This document shows positions 9,017 to 18,994 of a stretch of DNA of 64,000 nucleotides, in pieces. The stretch's first letter is position 1, and each line of letters starts with the position of its first letter. Position numbers and translations under genes: made by a program. Origin of the DNA: JAWXBT01 sp964523015 (GTDB taxonomy: Bacteria; Bdellovibrionota_C; UBA2361; J135); the NCBI GenBank assembly GCA_964523015.1, contig CAZFXN010000002.1:37038-101037 (forward strand). Direction: 5' to 3'. The notes below the pieces were generated by a model, which saw only the letters and a program-made list of their open reading frames with translations, did not search any database and had not been told where the DNA came from.

Positions 9017-9832
9017 CTAGGAGATAAGTTCTCCTGAAGAGATCTCCCTTGATTTGCCATCTTGTGTTATTAAAAGATGGCCTTCTTTAGTAACGCCTTC
9101 AAATATTCCTGAGACGATCTCACTACCAACATGAATGGAGATACTTCTACCAAGACCTTTAGCAAAGCTGAGCCATTGATCTCTAAATGCATCGAATCCA
9201 GACTTTTCTGTCACTAAGAATGCGGCATGAAGTCTTGGGCTTAATATACTAGCAATCTGGGGTGGAGTAAATTTTCTTCCGGTTAAGGTAAATAAGCTTG
9301 TAGAATTATCATGCTGGCTTGGCTCCCCTATAAGATTTACCCCTATTCCAACTAACAGGTGTCCACGCTCATTTTCCTTTAACAATTCGATTAAAATACC
9401 CGACACCTTTTTTCCTTCCTCAGATAAGAGATCGTTAGGCCATTTAACAGACAGCTTACACCCTAGTTCAGATAATACTTCCGCCAAAACACAAGCAGTA
9501 ACTAAAGGGAATGAATGAATTTTAGATAGATCTCCCATTCCAATAAATGAGAAAGTTGCATAAAATCCAGCAGCTGAAGCATCCCAAGATCGTCCTTGAC
9601 GACCACGTCCCTTACTTTGATCTTTAGCAAGAACTAAACCAGGCATATCGGTCGCGCATAGCGAGGCAATTTGAGCAGCAACGTCCATAGTTGATGGCAG
9701 GGTATTATAACAACGGATAAACCAAGGAGTTTTAAGTGGGAGTTGATTTTTTTTTATTCCCTGCTCAATCTCTGATTCCCAGACTATAATCCTACCAGTT
9801 TCATAATCAGTAAATTTTCCTGAACTTACCAT
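9017..9832 (-). CDS. birA: Biotin--[acetyl-CoA-carboxylase] ligase
   Basis: The enzyme activates biotin and attaches it to the carboxyl carrier protein. The biotinyl-AMP loop is GRGRQGR at residues 75-81, followed by KWPNDLL and KVSGILIE near residues 125-145. A C-terminal SH3-like segment ends the protein. The 271-residue form lacks the N-terminal helix-turn-helix of E. coli BirA, so it should not act as a repressor. It starts 4 bases after the nadC stop, and birA next to coaX is a common arrangement. Confidence 0.92.
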   Translation of the reverse strand: MVSSGKFTDYETGRIIVWESEIEQGIKKNQLPLKTPWFIRCYNTLPSTMDVAAQIASLCATDMPGLVLAKDQSKGRGRQGRSWDASAAGFYATFSFIGMGDLSKIHSFPLVTACVLAEVLSELGCKLSVKWPNDLLSEEGKKVSGILIELLKENERGHLLVGIGVNLIGEPSQHDNSTSLFTLTGRKFTPPQIASILSPRLHAAFLVTEKSGFDAFRDQWLSFAKGLGRSISIHVGSEIVSGIFEGVTKEGHLLITQDGKSREISSGELIS

Positions 9833-9836
9833 AAAC

Positions 9837-10685
9837 TTAATTCAATAAGATTATATCCATTGAGATATCTACGGTTTGATATTTGCTTGTAAGCGCACCC
9901 ATTGAAACCAGTGCAACACCAATCTTAGAAAGCTTTGACAACATTTCAGAACTAATACCACCGGAAACTTCAATAACAGAAGCTGGGGATCTCTCCTTAA
10001 TAAGAGTAATACAATTTGCAATCTCTTCATCACTCATATTATCAAGCATGATAGAAGTTGGCTGAAAGGACAGGCTATCTTTAAGCTCAGTTAAAGATCG
10101 AACCTCCACTTCAAAAGGGGTATAGACACCTTTCTTTGTAACTATCTTTTCAAGGGTCTGCTTAACACTGCCATTATTTGCGTCAATATGATTATCCTTA
10201 ACTAGAATCATATCACTAAGTGAAAATCTGTGATTTTTACCACCTCCAACAGTGACGGCATATTTTTCTAAAATGCGCCAACCAGGAGTTGTTTTCCTTG
10301 TGTCTGCAACTAGTATTCCACCGGCTTTTTTTACTACTTCATTTGTATAAGTAGCACACCCAGAAAGTCTTTGAATAAAATTAAGAAACGTTCGCTCGAG
10401 CGAAATCATATCTTTAAGTTTACCATTAATCTCAGCTAACAATTCACCCCGGTTTACCCGAGCTCCCTCTATGATCTTTATGTCATATGACAGATCGTAT
10501 CCACTCTGTTTGATTATAATTGGAATAATTGGCAATCCACAGACTATGAAATCGTCCTTTGAAAAGATCTTACCTTGCCCTACTAGATTTGGATCAACAC
10601 AAAGATTAGAGGTAAGATCTCCATACTGAAGATCTTCTAAGATCGCTAATTCGACTATTTTTTGAATTAAGGGGCTTTCCCACAT
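9837..10685 (-). CDS. nadC: Nicotinate-nucleotide pyrophosphorylase (quinolinate phosphoribosyltransferase)
   Basis: NadC makes nicotinate mononucleotide from quinolinate and PRPP in de novo NAD synthesis. Conserved motifs include EDLQYGDLTS near the N-terminus, DTRKTTPGWR, KYAVTVGGGKNHR and KDNHI. The acidic pair region EVEVRSL and the glycine-rich end EVSGGI are present. The ATG at 10685 gives 282 residues; an upstream in-frame TTG at 10694 would add three. Neither has a clear Shine-Dalgarno sequence. Distance to birA is 4 bases, so the two are surely cotranscribed. Confidence 0.94.
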   Translation of the reverse strand: MWESPLIQKIVELAILEDLQYGDLTSNLCVDPNLVGQGKIFSKDDFIVCGLPIIPIIIKQSGYDLSYDIKIIEGARVNRGELLAEINGKLKDMISLERTFLNFIQRLSGCATYTNEVVKKAGGILVADTRKTTPGWRILEKYAVTVGGGKNHRFSLSDMILVKDNHIDANNGSVKQTLEKIVTKKGVYTPFEVEVRSLTELKDSLSFQPTSIMLDNMSDEEIANCITLIKERSPASVIEVSGGISSEMLSKLSKIGVALVSMGALTSKYQTVDISMDIILLN

Positions 10686-10712
10686 AAGAGACAACCGTAT
10701 ACGTTTATTGGA

Positions 10713-11795
10713 TTATCCTACCTCAACTTTCTGACTTACCAAAATCCATTCGTGTAGATGCTTAGCTAAAACCTTTAGAATTGCAGTTCCTGGCACAGCT
10801 AAAAAGATACCCAGAAATCCAAACAGTTTTCCAGCAGCTAAAATCGCCAAAATTACTACTAAAGGACTGATGCCTACTTTATCTCCAATAACTTTAGGTG
10901 TTATCAACATGCCCTCAAGGCTCTGAACTATAACAAAGACTCCAATAACATATAAAATGGGAAGGAACTCTCCAAAGGTAAGAAGTGCCATAATAGAGCT
11001 ACCAACTATACCCAATAAAAAGCCTAGATAAGGAACGATATTTCCAAATCCTGAGATAAGAGCTAGCAGGAACCACAACTCAATTCCTATCAATCCTAAT
11101 CCAATTGAATATAAGACTGCTAGAATAAGACCAACTAAAAGCTGTCCTCTTACAAATGAGGAGACATAAAAATCGATCTCTCCAACTATTTGTGAAACTT
11201 TCTCTTTATTCCTAGGGCCTACTAGATCTAAAGCTTCTCGATGCATCTTTGGAAAATCTACAGTTAGGTAAAAGGTAATAAAAGGAAGTAAGATTAGGTT
11301 TAAGATAGTGAGAGTAATCGAATATCCTTTAAGAAGTGCTCCAAAGGCACCGGATAAGATCTTATTCACCCAACTCATATCTATTAAAGAAAACATGCCA
11401 GAGATACTGTCAATTTCGGTAAGATCTGCTGGAATTGGAAGAAGCTCCTTCACTTTAATAATTAAAGGATTAACATAGCTAGCTATCTTATGAGCGTAGT
11501 CAGGAAATTTCTTTGTTAGCTCATCGTAATCATTTACCAAAGTTGGCACAGCTGTACTAAAAAGAATTACGGTAGATACGATCAAGATCACAAATGTAAG
11601 AATGGTTCCAAGGCTGCGTGGAATTCTGTTTTTTTCTAGGTAAGTAACAACTGGATTAAGTAGGTAAGCTAAACAGTAACCAACAATTATTAATGTTACG
11701 ATCTCTTTTAGCTCCAAGGCTATCCAGATCACTCCAATAAATAGTACTGAAACTAAGACCCACTTAGGTGGAAGTATTGACTCATTATTTATCAC
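10713..11795 (-). CDS. AI-2E family transporter (PerM/YdiK type)
   Basis: This 360-residue inner membrane protein has about seven to eight membrane helices in the AI-2E family pattern: two N-terminal helices (VLFIGVIWIALELKEIVTLIIVGYCLAYLLNPVV region), a central soluble segment, then a block of helices. The family signatures IVPYLGF and LEGMLITPKVIGDKVGISPLVVILA are present in the C-terminal half. Members export small molecules or sodium, and the substrate of this one cannot be deduced. It starts with GTG, preceded by AAAGGATAGG. It lies between dnaE and nadC on the same strand. Confidence 0.85.
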   Translation of the reverse strand: MINNESILPPKWVLVSVLFIGVIWIALELKEIVTLIIVGYCLAYLLNPVVTYLEKNRIPRSLGTILTFVILIVSTVILFSTAVPTLVNDYDELTKKFPDYAHKIASYVNPLIIKVKELLPIPADLTEIDSISGMFSLIDMSWVNKILSGAFGALLKGYSITLTILNLILLPFITFYLTVDFPKMHREALDLVGPRNKEKVSQIVGEIDFYVSSFVRGQLLVGLILAVLYSIGLGLIGIELWFLLALISGFGNIVPYLGFLLGIVGSSIMALLTFGEFLPILYVIGVFVIVQSLEGMLITPKVIGDKVGISPLVVILAILAAGKLFGFLGIFLAVPGTAILKVLAKHLHEWILVSQKVEVG

Positions 11796-11944
11796 TTAGG
11801 TACCTATCCTTTAAAAATACTCGACGAAAAAATTTCCAAAGCATATCAGTCAACTGACACCCACTCAAACAAGTTCGGTAACTCAAAAATGAGCAAGTGC
11901 TGCTTCATGTTGTACGGAAATTCCCTAGTCTTTAAAAGCCTTTG

Positions 11945-14900
11945 CTAAATAAATGATAGCACTGGTCGACCAAAAAGCTGTTCTACTGCCTCACAAAGAT
12001 TCTCAGATGCAGCGATACAGATTGGAGTATTCTCTCCATCTTTTAATTGAATAGGAAACGGCACCTCATCTACTTTTATTTTAATTGGGCAAGTGCCAGG
12101 GTACCTTCTAAAAAGATCAGCGAGGAGTTTTAAGTGCTCCTCAGCGCACTCGTTTTCCCTTAACTCCATTAAGGCGACCGTCGCACTCTTATCTCTAATA
12201 TTAATTAAAGATTCGACTTTATCTAGAATCAATACTCGTCTCTCTTCGTTTACATCAAGTTTACCTGAGACAACTACCGGTTCATCGCCAACCAATAACG
12301 CTGCTACTTTTAAGTAAACATCTGGCCAAACAATTGTTTCAAGAGTGCCAAGCCAATCTTCTAAGATAAATGTAGCGTAACGATCTCCTTTTTTAGTATT
12401 TTTCAACTTAAGAGCTGTAACGACTCCGCCGGTTCTAACTTTAGTTGCTTTAGTTAGAGTTTTGATATCTGAAGTATTAGATAATCCGATCTTTTTTAAC
12501 TCTTTTATGTATTTCTCTAACGGATGACCAGAGATATAAAATCCTAATGCTTCCCTCTCAAATCCGAGTTTTTTATTAATAGGCCATTCCGGTATATTTT
12601 GACGACGACGATGAATCTCATCATGACCACCTGACCCAGAGGAGAAAAGTCCGATCTGATGACTATCCAAAGATTTATGATAATTCTGAGCAGCCTTTAA
12701 TAGCTCCTCAACTCGCCCATACATGTCACATCTACTGATCTGTGAAAAATCAAATGCTCCACAATTAATCAAACTTTCAACAACTCGACGATTAATTGTA
12801 CGAGGGTCTACTCTCATTAAAAAATCCTCAAGATCTTTAAAGTCTCCACTTTCTGTCCTAACTTCAATCAACTTTGAAACGGCCTTTTCTCCAATACCTT
12901 TAACAGCCTCTAACCCAAAGCGAATCTTCCCCTCTTGAACTGAGAATCCTGAAATGCTGAGATTTACATCAGGAGGCAATATTGCAATTGATTGTTCTTT
13001 ACATTCATTGAAATTTTTTAAAGTTTTATCACTATCGTTCATTTCATGGGACATAAGTGCCGCCATAAATTCAACTGGAAAATGTGCTTTTAGATATGCC
13101 GTCTGAAAAGAGATCAGGGCATAGGCAGCCGAATGACTCCTATTAAATCCATATCTGGCAAATGTTTCCATCTGGCCAAAGATTTCGGCTGCTAACCTAT
13201 CAGGAATTCCAAGTTTCTTAGCTCCCTCTAAAAACCTACTCTGTTGCTTAGCCATCTCTTCGGGTTTTTTCTTTCCCATCGCCCGTCTAAGAAGATCCGC
13301 TTCTCCAAGAGAGTAATCAGCCAAAGTCCGAGCTAACTGCATGATCTGTTCTTGATAAACTATAATTCCGTAAGTATCTGAGAGGATCTCTCCCATCAAA
13401 GGGTGCAGATATATAACCTTTTCCCGACCATGCTTTCTCTCGATGTAACGCTCTACCATTCCAGCATCCAAAGGACCTGGGCGATAAAGTGCTAAAATAG
13501 CAACTAGATCATTAAAACAGTTAGGTTTAAGCCTTTTTGTAACTTCAGTAATTCCACCCGATTCTAGCTGAAATATTCCAGTAGTATCCCCGGCGCATAG
13601 CAGTGAATAAGATTTAGGATCGTTGACTGGTAATTTATGAAGCTCTATTTTTATCCCCTGACTCTCCTCAATCAGCTTCATGGCAGTATGAATTACAGTC
13701 AGAGTTTTTAAGCCAAGAAAGTCAAATTTTACTAACCCTATCTTTTCAACATAACTCATCGAAAATTGAGTTACTTCATTGCCCTCCTTATCAACCATCA
13801 TCGGCATAAGATCTATGAGCGGACGATCTCCGATTACCACACCTGCTGCATGAGTAGAGGTATGGCGAACCAGGCCTTCAAGTTTCATGGCCAACTGAAT
13901 TAACTCTTTTCCCTCCCCTTTGGCGTAATCAGCCAACTGTTTCTCCATCTTAATTGCTTCACTAAGTGGATAATCAAAACCCTGTCTTGGGGCTGGTACT
14001 AACTGAGCAATTCGATCTGTTTCTGCGTAACTAAGCCCTAAGGCTCTTCCAACATCTTTAATCGCAGCCTTGGCCTTTAATGTTCCAAATGTACAGATCT
14101 GGGCAACTCGATCTTTTCCGTACTTATTAACAACGTACTGAATAACTTTATCTCTGCCATAGATACAGAAATCGACGTCTATATCAGGAAGCGAAATTCT
14201 TTCAGGATTTAAGAATCTTTCAAAGAGAAGTTTATTTTGAATAGGATCAATTTCAGTAATACGAACAGCCCAAGCCACTAAAGAGCCAGCGGCACTACCT
14301 CTTCCTGGACCAACTGGAATACTGTTTTCCTTAGCCCATACGATAAAATCAGAAACGACTAGAAAATAACCAGGAAACCCGACCGACTCAATTGTTGTTA
14401 GCTCCAATGCTAGTCTATCTAAATACTCAGTACGCATCGAATCGACCCAGTCGGTGCGACTATCTTTCATCTCATCGAACCTTCTCTCAAGTCCCTGATA
14501 TGCGTTTTCTTCGAGAACCTCGGCAAGAGATTTTTCAGTAGTCGCCTCAAATTGAGGCATGTAATAAGTATTAAAATTAAAATCTAAGTTACAAGATTCC
14601 GCGATTAAAACTGTGTTTTTAATAGCCTCTTCAGATCTTGAAAAATCTTTCAATTCCTTAAGGACTTCCTCACCAGTTTTTAAGTGAAGATTGACCCCCT
14701 CATGTTTCAGTCTGTCAGGATCTGTAATATTTTTCCCTGTAGAGATGCACATAAGCACCTCTTGAGCATAGTGATCACTTTGATCGGCATAATGGCAATC
14801 ATTTGTTGCCACAACTGGGATTCCAACATCTTTAGCTAATTCAAAGCAGGCAGTGTTAAGTTTGGTCTGTTCCTTAATGCTATGGGGCTGAATCTCAAGA

Positions 14901-15418
14901 TAAAATCTATCTTTAAAGGTTTTTGCATAATAATGAACTAAATCTTTGCCACGCTTTATATCATCGTACTCAATAAAGCTATTTAACTCTCCGGCAAGGC
15001 AGCCGCTAAGGGCAATTAAACCCTCATTGTATTGCTCTAATATTTCATGGTCGACTCTCGGCTTAAAATAAAATCCCTCTCGATAGGCTAAGCTTACTAA
15101 TCGACACAAATTTCTATAACCAGTCAGGTTTTGGGCCAATACAGTTAGGTGATGAGTTTGGTGGCCCCCTTGGTTTTTTGGTTTTTTCTCAAAACGAGAC
15201 CCAGGTGTTACATAAAGCTCACATCCGAGAATTGGTTTAATCCCGATTCTCTTTGCATGTTCATAAAACTCCATAGCACCATGCATGTTGCCATGATCAG
15301 TCATTGCAATCGCAGGTTGTCCAAGTGCGTGAGCAGACTCCAATACATCAGGTAATTTATTGGCTCCATCAAGGAGACTAAATTGAGTGTGTAGGTGTAA
15401 ATGCGCGAATGGAATCAA
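11945..15418 (-). CDS. dnaE: DNA polymerase III subunit alpha
   Basis: This is the replicative polymerase, 1157 residues, a normal DnaE length. It opens with a PHP domain (FAHLHLHTQFSLLDGANK from residue 4), then the Pol3 palm and fingers. The catalytic aspartates lie in LPDIDVDFCIYGR near residue 412, and GPGRGSAAGS and SHSAAYALISFQTAYLKAHFP mark the family. A helix-hairpin-helix region near residue 830 and an OB fold near residues 980-1070 follow. The start is TTG at 15418, because no ATG precedes the conserved PHP motif. The upstream Shine-Dalgarno is poor, so expression may be modest. Confidence 0.96.
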   Translation of the reverse strand: MIPFAHLHLHTQFSLLDGANKLPDVLESAHALGQPAIAMTDHGNMHGAMEFYEHAKRIGIKPILGCELYVTPGSRFEKKPKNQGGHQTHHLTVLAQNLTGYRNLCRLVSLAYREGFYFKPRVDHEILEQYNEGLIALSGCLAGELNSFIEYDDIKRGKDLVHYYAKTFKDRFYLEIQPHSIKEQTKLNTACFELAKDVGIPVVATNDCHYADQSDHYAQEVLMCISTGKNITDPDRLKHEGVNLHLKTGEEVLKELKDFSRSEEAIKNTVLIAESCNLDFNFNTYYMPQFEATTEKSLAEVLEENAYQGLERRFDEMKDSRTDWVDSMRTEYLDRLALELTTIESVGFPGYFLVVSDFIVWAKENSIPVGPGRGSAAGSLVAWAVRITEIDPIQNKLLFERFLNPERISLPDIDVDFCIYGRDKVIQYVVNKYGKDRVAQICTFGTLKAKAAIKDVGRALGLSYAETDRIAQLVPAPRQGFDYPLSEAIKMEKQLADYAKGEGKELIQLAMKLEGLVRHTSTHAAGVVIGDRPLIDLMPMMVDKEGNEVTQFSMSYVEKIGLVKFDFLGLKTLTVIHTAMKLIEESQGIKIELHKLPVNDPKSYSLLCAGDTTGIFQLESGGITEVTKRLKPNCFNDLVAILALYRPGPLDAGMVERYIERKHGREKVIYLHPLMGEILSDTYGIIVYQEQIMQLARTLADYSLGEADLLRRAMGKKKPEEMAKQQSRFLEGAKKLGIPDRLAAEIFGQMETFARYGFNRSHSAAYALISFQTAYLKAHFPVEFMAALMSHEMNDSDKTLKNFNECKEQSIAILPPDVNLSISGFSVQEGKIRFGLEAVKGIGEKAVSKLIEVRTESGDFKDLEDFLMRVDPRTINRRVVESLINCGAFDFSQISRCDMYGRVEELLKAAQNYHKSLDSHQIGLFSSGSGGHDEIHRRRQNIPEWPINKKLGFEREALGFYISGHPLEKYIKELKKIGLSNTSDIKTLTKATKVRTGGVVTALKLKNTKKGDRYATFILEDWLGTLETIVWPDVYLKVAALLVGDEPVVVSGKLDVNEERRVLILDKVESLINIRDKSATVALMELRENECAEEHLKLLADLFRRYPGTCPIKIKVDEVPFPIQLKDGENTPICIAASENLCEAVEQLFGRPVLSFI

Positions 15419-15534
15419 GGTACAACTGTAAGTTATTAATGTTTAGCATCAATACTCTGCATCAATGCGTCGCGGAACCAGATGGTATCACGGCAGGCTT
15501 ACAGGATAAAGAGAAAGAATAAGAAGATCCAGTG

Positions 15535-16305
15535 CTAAGGAGCAATCTCTCGCTGACTTAGAGCTTTTACTCCAATAAATCCAGCCTCAGGAAGTTTCAC
15601 TTTAGCAGTCCTAGTCCCTAATTGGGCGAGTGAATTTGCATTAGAGAAGCTATACAGATTAAATTTGATCTTAGGCCAATTTTTCTTGAAATACTGTGCT
15701 GAATCTGGATAGGCCAGATCAAAAGTTCTAAAGCCATACTCCTCTACTAATTTAGGTATAGCCATCATTCTATGAGGAGTTTGATCCATTCTACTAGGGA
15801 TTACAATTCCACCACACGATTCTACTAAAGCAAACACCCCAGCAACATCCTTTTTCAAGATATAATCACTCTTTCCACGTGCCGATTCTGGAACATCAAG
15901 AGTTTTTAAAAACTGTTCTAGGTCTTTAGATGAGAATTCCTCTGGAAAAAGGCAGGATAGAACTAGATCGTTACAGGCTCCCAATACACAACGAAGGTTT
16001 ACCCCAGGTATTACAGTAAGAGGTGAAGATTGAGCAGCATCTACGACTTGATCGATAAATGCGCCACTATAATAATCTGTAAGGGCAATAACATCTAATC
16101 CCTTAACCTTAGCTAGGCTGACCATGGCTGGGGCTGTATCAATCCCCTCAATGCCAAAGTATCCAATTGATGCTGGGCTATGAACTCTAAGGTCTAAAAC
16201 GTAGCTTTTCTTTCTACGTTTAGCTGAAGCTGACTTCTTACGACCTTCATTTCCGCTTACTTCCTTTTCAATCTTTGCGGACAATCTATCATTTGAATTC
16301 GACAT
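15535..16305 (-). CDS. PHP-domain-like protein
   Basis: The 256-residue protein looks like a divergent PHP phosphoesterase. After a basic N-terminus (GRKKSASAKRRKKS) it reads DLRVHSPASIGYFGIEGI, where the usual DLHxHT has become DLRVHS. It continues with MVSLAKVKGLDVIALTDYYSG and VIPGVNLRC, which match the TDH and PG-E positions of PHP proteins. Several expected metal ligands are changed, so catalysis is uncertain. I place the start at the ATG at 16305, which has AAGGATG 7-8 bases upstream; a TTG at 16326 would extend the frame. It lies 116 bases upstream of dnaE on the same strand, but no functional link is shown. Confidence 0.6.
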   Translation of the reverse strand: MSNSNDRLSAKIEKEVSGNEGRKKSASAKRRKKSYVLDLRVHSPASIGYFGIEGIDTAPAMVSLAKVKGLDVIALTDYYSGAFIDQVVDAAQSSPLTVIPGVNLRCVLGACNDLVLSCLFPEEFSSKDLEQFLKTLDVPESARGKSDYILKKDVAGVFALVESCGGIVIPSRMDQTPHRMMAIPKLVEEYGFRTFDLAYPDSAQYFKKNWPKIKFNLYSFSNANSLAQLGTRTAKVKLPEAGFIGVKALSQREIAP

Positions 16306-16361
16306 TAAACATCCTTGTATAAACAAACCTTTTTCGTACTTAGCAACCTTACATTGCTACA

Positions 16362-17057
16362 TTACTTCTTTGTCTCATCTGCAGGTGCTGCCTGTTTTGG
16401 AGCATCCACAGCTGGTGCAACCTCTGGAATTGCTGCGGGAGCGGCCTCTACAGCAGGAGCGGGAGTCGCTTCAGTAGTAGGAGGAGAAGCAGGTGCAGAC
16501 TCTTGTACCACTACTTGTGCGGCCTCTGTGACCGGAGCTGGTGCTGCGAGTACTGACTCTGGTGTCGCTTGATTCTTTTGCACGTAAGCTTGGAGCTTTT
16601 CCTTAGTCTCTTTTGCTTCACGAGCAGTAGTACCTTTAGACTGTTGGACAAGATCTTTTATCATTGATCTAATAAAGGTTAATTGCCCTTCAATTCTTTC
16701 AAAATCACTAACACTTGGAATATTATTTAACTGAGCTGTTGCTCTTTCAAGTCGAATAGATAAGTTTCCTAACCGTCCAGCTAAAAGATCTAATTTTCCT
16801 TCAACCAGTTTTAATTCAGTTGCTGATGCTACACCCATCATCTTTACAATAGTCGAAGCACTTACATCAGCTTTACTAACTGAACCTAGATCGACTTGTA
16901 GTAATTCATCTATTTTTTCACGATCACTTGCGAAACGGGCTGACTCTGCACCACTTGAAGCTCTAGGGGTTTTTGAAACCTCCTTTTCCTTTGGATTAGC
17001 TTCACTTCCCTCTGGTTTATCATTTGCTTCTGTGCCTGATGATACATTCTCAACCAT
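16362..17057 (-). CDS. Unknown protein with coiled coil and Ala/Pro-rich tail
   Basis: I do not recognise this 231-residue protein. Residues 1-45 are acidic and polar with many Glu, Ser and Lys. Residues about 45-160 look helical, with a heptad-like stretch (KLVEGKLDLLAGRLGNLSIRLERATAQLNN). Residues about 170-231 are a low-complexity Ala/Pro/Glu/Val tail with repeats of the type APA and EAAPA. No signal peptide or membrane helix is visible. It sits between a CorC-like membrane protein and a PHP-like protein on the same strand, 56 bases from both, and is probably cotranscribed with them. Confidence 0.65.
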   Translation of the reverse strand: MVENVSSGTEANDKPEGSEANPKEKEVSKTPRASSGAESARFASDREKIDELLQVDLGSVSKADVSASTIVKMMGVASATELKLVEGKLDLLAGRLGNLSIRLERATAQLNNIPSVSDFERIEGQLTFIRSMIKDLVQQSKGTTAREAKETKEKLQAYVQKNQATPESVLAAPAPVTEAAQVVVQESAPASPPTTEATPAPAVEAAPAAIPEVAPAVDAPKQAAPADETKK

Positions 17058-17113
17058 ATGATGATTTCCTTTGCTTAAAACCGTATGGCCACGTGTTGTA
17101 ACCCTTTTATAGG

Positions 17114-18616
17114 TTATCTAGTGCGAGTAACCTTATTGCTAGAAGTTTTATCAGTCTTCGCTGTTTCTTCAGCCTTCTCAGCCTTCTCAGCCACCTTTTC
17201 GTAATTTTGGCCTCTGCCTTTAGACTCATTTCTAGGCTCATTAGATTCAAGATTTTTGTCTTGGACAAGAGACAGCTTTGTTAATGGTTTAGCACCTTTA
17301 AGTATCCGCAAAAGTTTAATACGATTCTGATAATTTTTCTCGATTTTTATAGTTAGGCCATCATAAGAGAGTAACTCTCCCTTGTGGGGAATTCTTCCAA
17401 GCGTATGAATAACAAAGCCAGCTAAGGTGTTATACTCTCCCTCAGGGATGTTTAGGCTATAATCCCTATTTAAGTCATAGATTGAAATTCCACCATCAAC
17501 TAAAAGATCTCCATTCTCAGTTAGTTTGACTTCTTCCTCATCGTCACTGATATCAAACTCATCAACTATATCTCCGACGATCTCTTCTACTAAATCTTCT
17601 AAAGTTACGATTCCACCAACCCCACCATGATCATCTTTAACTACGGCTAAATGCACAGCATTAGCGCGCAGATCTTGTAATAAGGCATCAACTTTTTTGT
17701 TGTAAGAGCAAAAATATGGTGGTCGAATAATATCTTTAATTAAAACATCCTCTAATGGTTGTCCAAAAAACTGCACCAAATCCTTAACCAAAACCACACC
17801 AATCACATCATCGAGATCTTCACCACAGACTAATATTCGTGAAAATCCACTAGTTTTAAAAGCTTCTACTATCTCCACTAAACTCTGGGTATTTCGAACA
17901 AAAACGATGTCCATTCTAGGTGTCATTACTTCTTGAACAATAGTTTCAGAGAAAGCAAAGATCCCTTCGATCATCTCCCTCTCCTCTTCATCTATTTCAC
18001 CGGCTTCACTACTATGTTCAAGTATTTGAGTAATATCTTCAGCCGACTTTACAAGGTTTCTTTCATGAACACCTTCTAGATGGAAAAGTTTAATAATCTT
18101 ATTAGAAGCTTTAGTTACCAACCAGGCTAATGGAAAAATTAACTTACAAACAAATATGATTGGTAAAGAAGCCATGCATAAAACCTTCTCAGGTTGAGCT
18201 CCTACGATCGCTTTAGCGATCTGGATCAGGGTAAATATAATCATGGCCAAAAGAAGGATGGCCAAAATTCCACCAGAGATTAAAATTAAAGAATCATCAG
18301 CTGGGTAACCTAGATTAGTTCCAGCATTAAAAAGGGACTGAATTTTACCTTGATGAAAAAGCCCAAAGAATAACCAACCAAAACTAGATGCGGCGATTAG
18401 TTGTCCTAGCTGACACTTTAAAAGATAAGAGTCCTCAAAAAACAAAATCTTTTTTGCGATGCTAGCAAAAAGCTCTTTCTGATTTTCAAGCTCTTCAATA
18501 CGGGAGATACTACTACGACGGATTGCGACAGAGGCGACAATAAAAAAACAATAAAGTGTTACAAACCCAATAAAAAGGATTACAAAACTGAGTAAGTTAC
18601 TACTTTCTCCCTCCAT
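17114..18616 (-). CDS. CorC/HlyC-family membrane protein with CNNM and CBS domains
   Basis: The 500-residue protein has an N-terminal DUF21/CNNM membrane domain (residues about 8-185, four hydrophobic segments). A CBS pair follows (about 215-340), with EEEREMIEGIFAFSETIVQEVMTPRMDI at its start and GGVGGIVTLEDLVEEIVGDIVDEFD at its end. The CorC_HlyC transporter-associated domain covers about 360-445 (YNTLAGFVIHTLGRIP). Relatives affect magnesium or cobalt efflux. The C-terminal 55 residues are a charged Lys/Glu/Thr tail with a short AEKAEKAE repeat, unlike the usual family end. Substrate is inferred only from the family. Confidence 0.88.
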   Translation of the reverse strand: MEGESSNLLSFVILFIGFVTLYCFFIVASVAIRRSSISRIEELENQKELFASIAKKILFFEDSYLLKCQLGQLIAASSFGWLFFGLFHQGKIQSLFNAGTNLGYPADDSLILISGGILAILLLAMIIFTLIQIAKAIVGAQPEKVLCMASLPIIFVCKLIFPLAWLVTKASNKIIKLFHLEGVHERNLVKSAEDITQILEHSSEAGEIDEEEREMIEGIFAFSETIVQEVMTPRMDIVFVRNTQSLVEIVEAFKTSGFSRILVCGEDLDDVIGVVLVKDLVQFFGQPLEDVLIKDIIRPPYFCSYNKKVDALLQDLRANAVHLAVVKDDHGGVGGIVTLEDLVEEIVGDIVDEFDISDDEEEVKLTENGDLLVDGGISIYDLNRDYSLNIPEGEYNTLAGFVIHTLGRIPHKGELLSYDGLTIKIEKNYQNRIKLLRILKGAKPLTKLSLVQDKNLESNEPRNESKGRGQNYEKVAEKAEKAEETAKTDKTSSNKVTRTR

Positions 18617-18994
18617 ATACTAAATTTTTCTATTTAATTAAACGGTAAGTTTTGAGGAAAAATGTGAATGTGATGGCTAGGTCTATAGAAACAGGATTAT
18701 TTATACAGTTAATCATAACAGGAAACTTAAAGCACATCATGATATGATGAGAGTATTTCTCTTCCTTGTCAATAAGTACCTGTCTATTTTAAGAGAATTA
18801 AGCCTTCAAACCCCCTCTAAGGTCCTTAATCGCAAGTAAAATTTCAAAGTAAAATTTCAATGGCAAAATTACTCTTTATCTTGCAGAATTAGTCCGGGTC
18901 TAACTTTGGACCTTTGGTAAATAGTAAGAACTTACAGAATAAGCACTCTAGGTGTCATAATGTTTCAAAATGAATATGAATATGGATCAGTACT
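18617..18994. other. Intergenic region between divergent genes
   Basis: This 378-base region separates the CorC-like gene (-) from the Fe-S oxidoreductase (+) and should hold both promoters, but I see no convincing -35/-10 pair. It contains a perfect 13-bp tandem duplication AAGTAAAATTTCA (18834-18846 and 18847-18859), a small hairpin GTCC/GGAC around the loop GGGTCTAACTTT (18892-18911), and a palindrome GTAAG-AA-CTTAC near 18928. A 10-codon ORF (18970-19002) overlaps the downstream start at 18995 out of frame. Confidence 0.6.
18834..18859. repeat. 13-bp tandem duplication
   Basis: AAGTAAAATTTCA occurs twice head to tail without mismatch in the gap upstream of the Fe-S oxidoreductase. Confidence 0.85.

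Noticed and set aside
17150..17200. Repeat CTTCTCAGC in the CorC-like gene as a regulatory repeat
   Set aside because: It is coding sequence for the AEKAEKAE tail and is better explained as low-complexity protein sequence.
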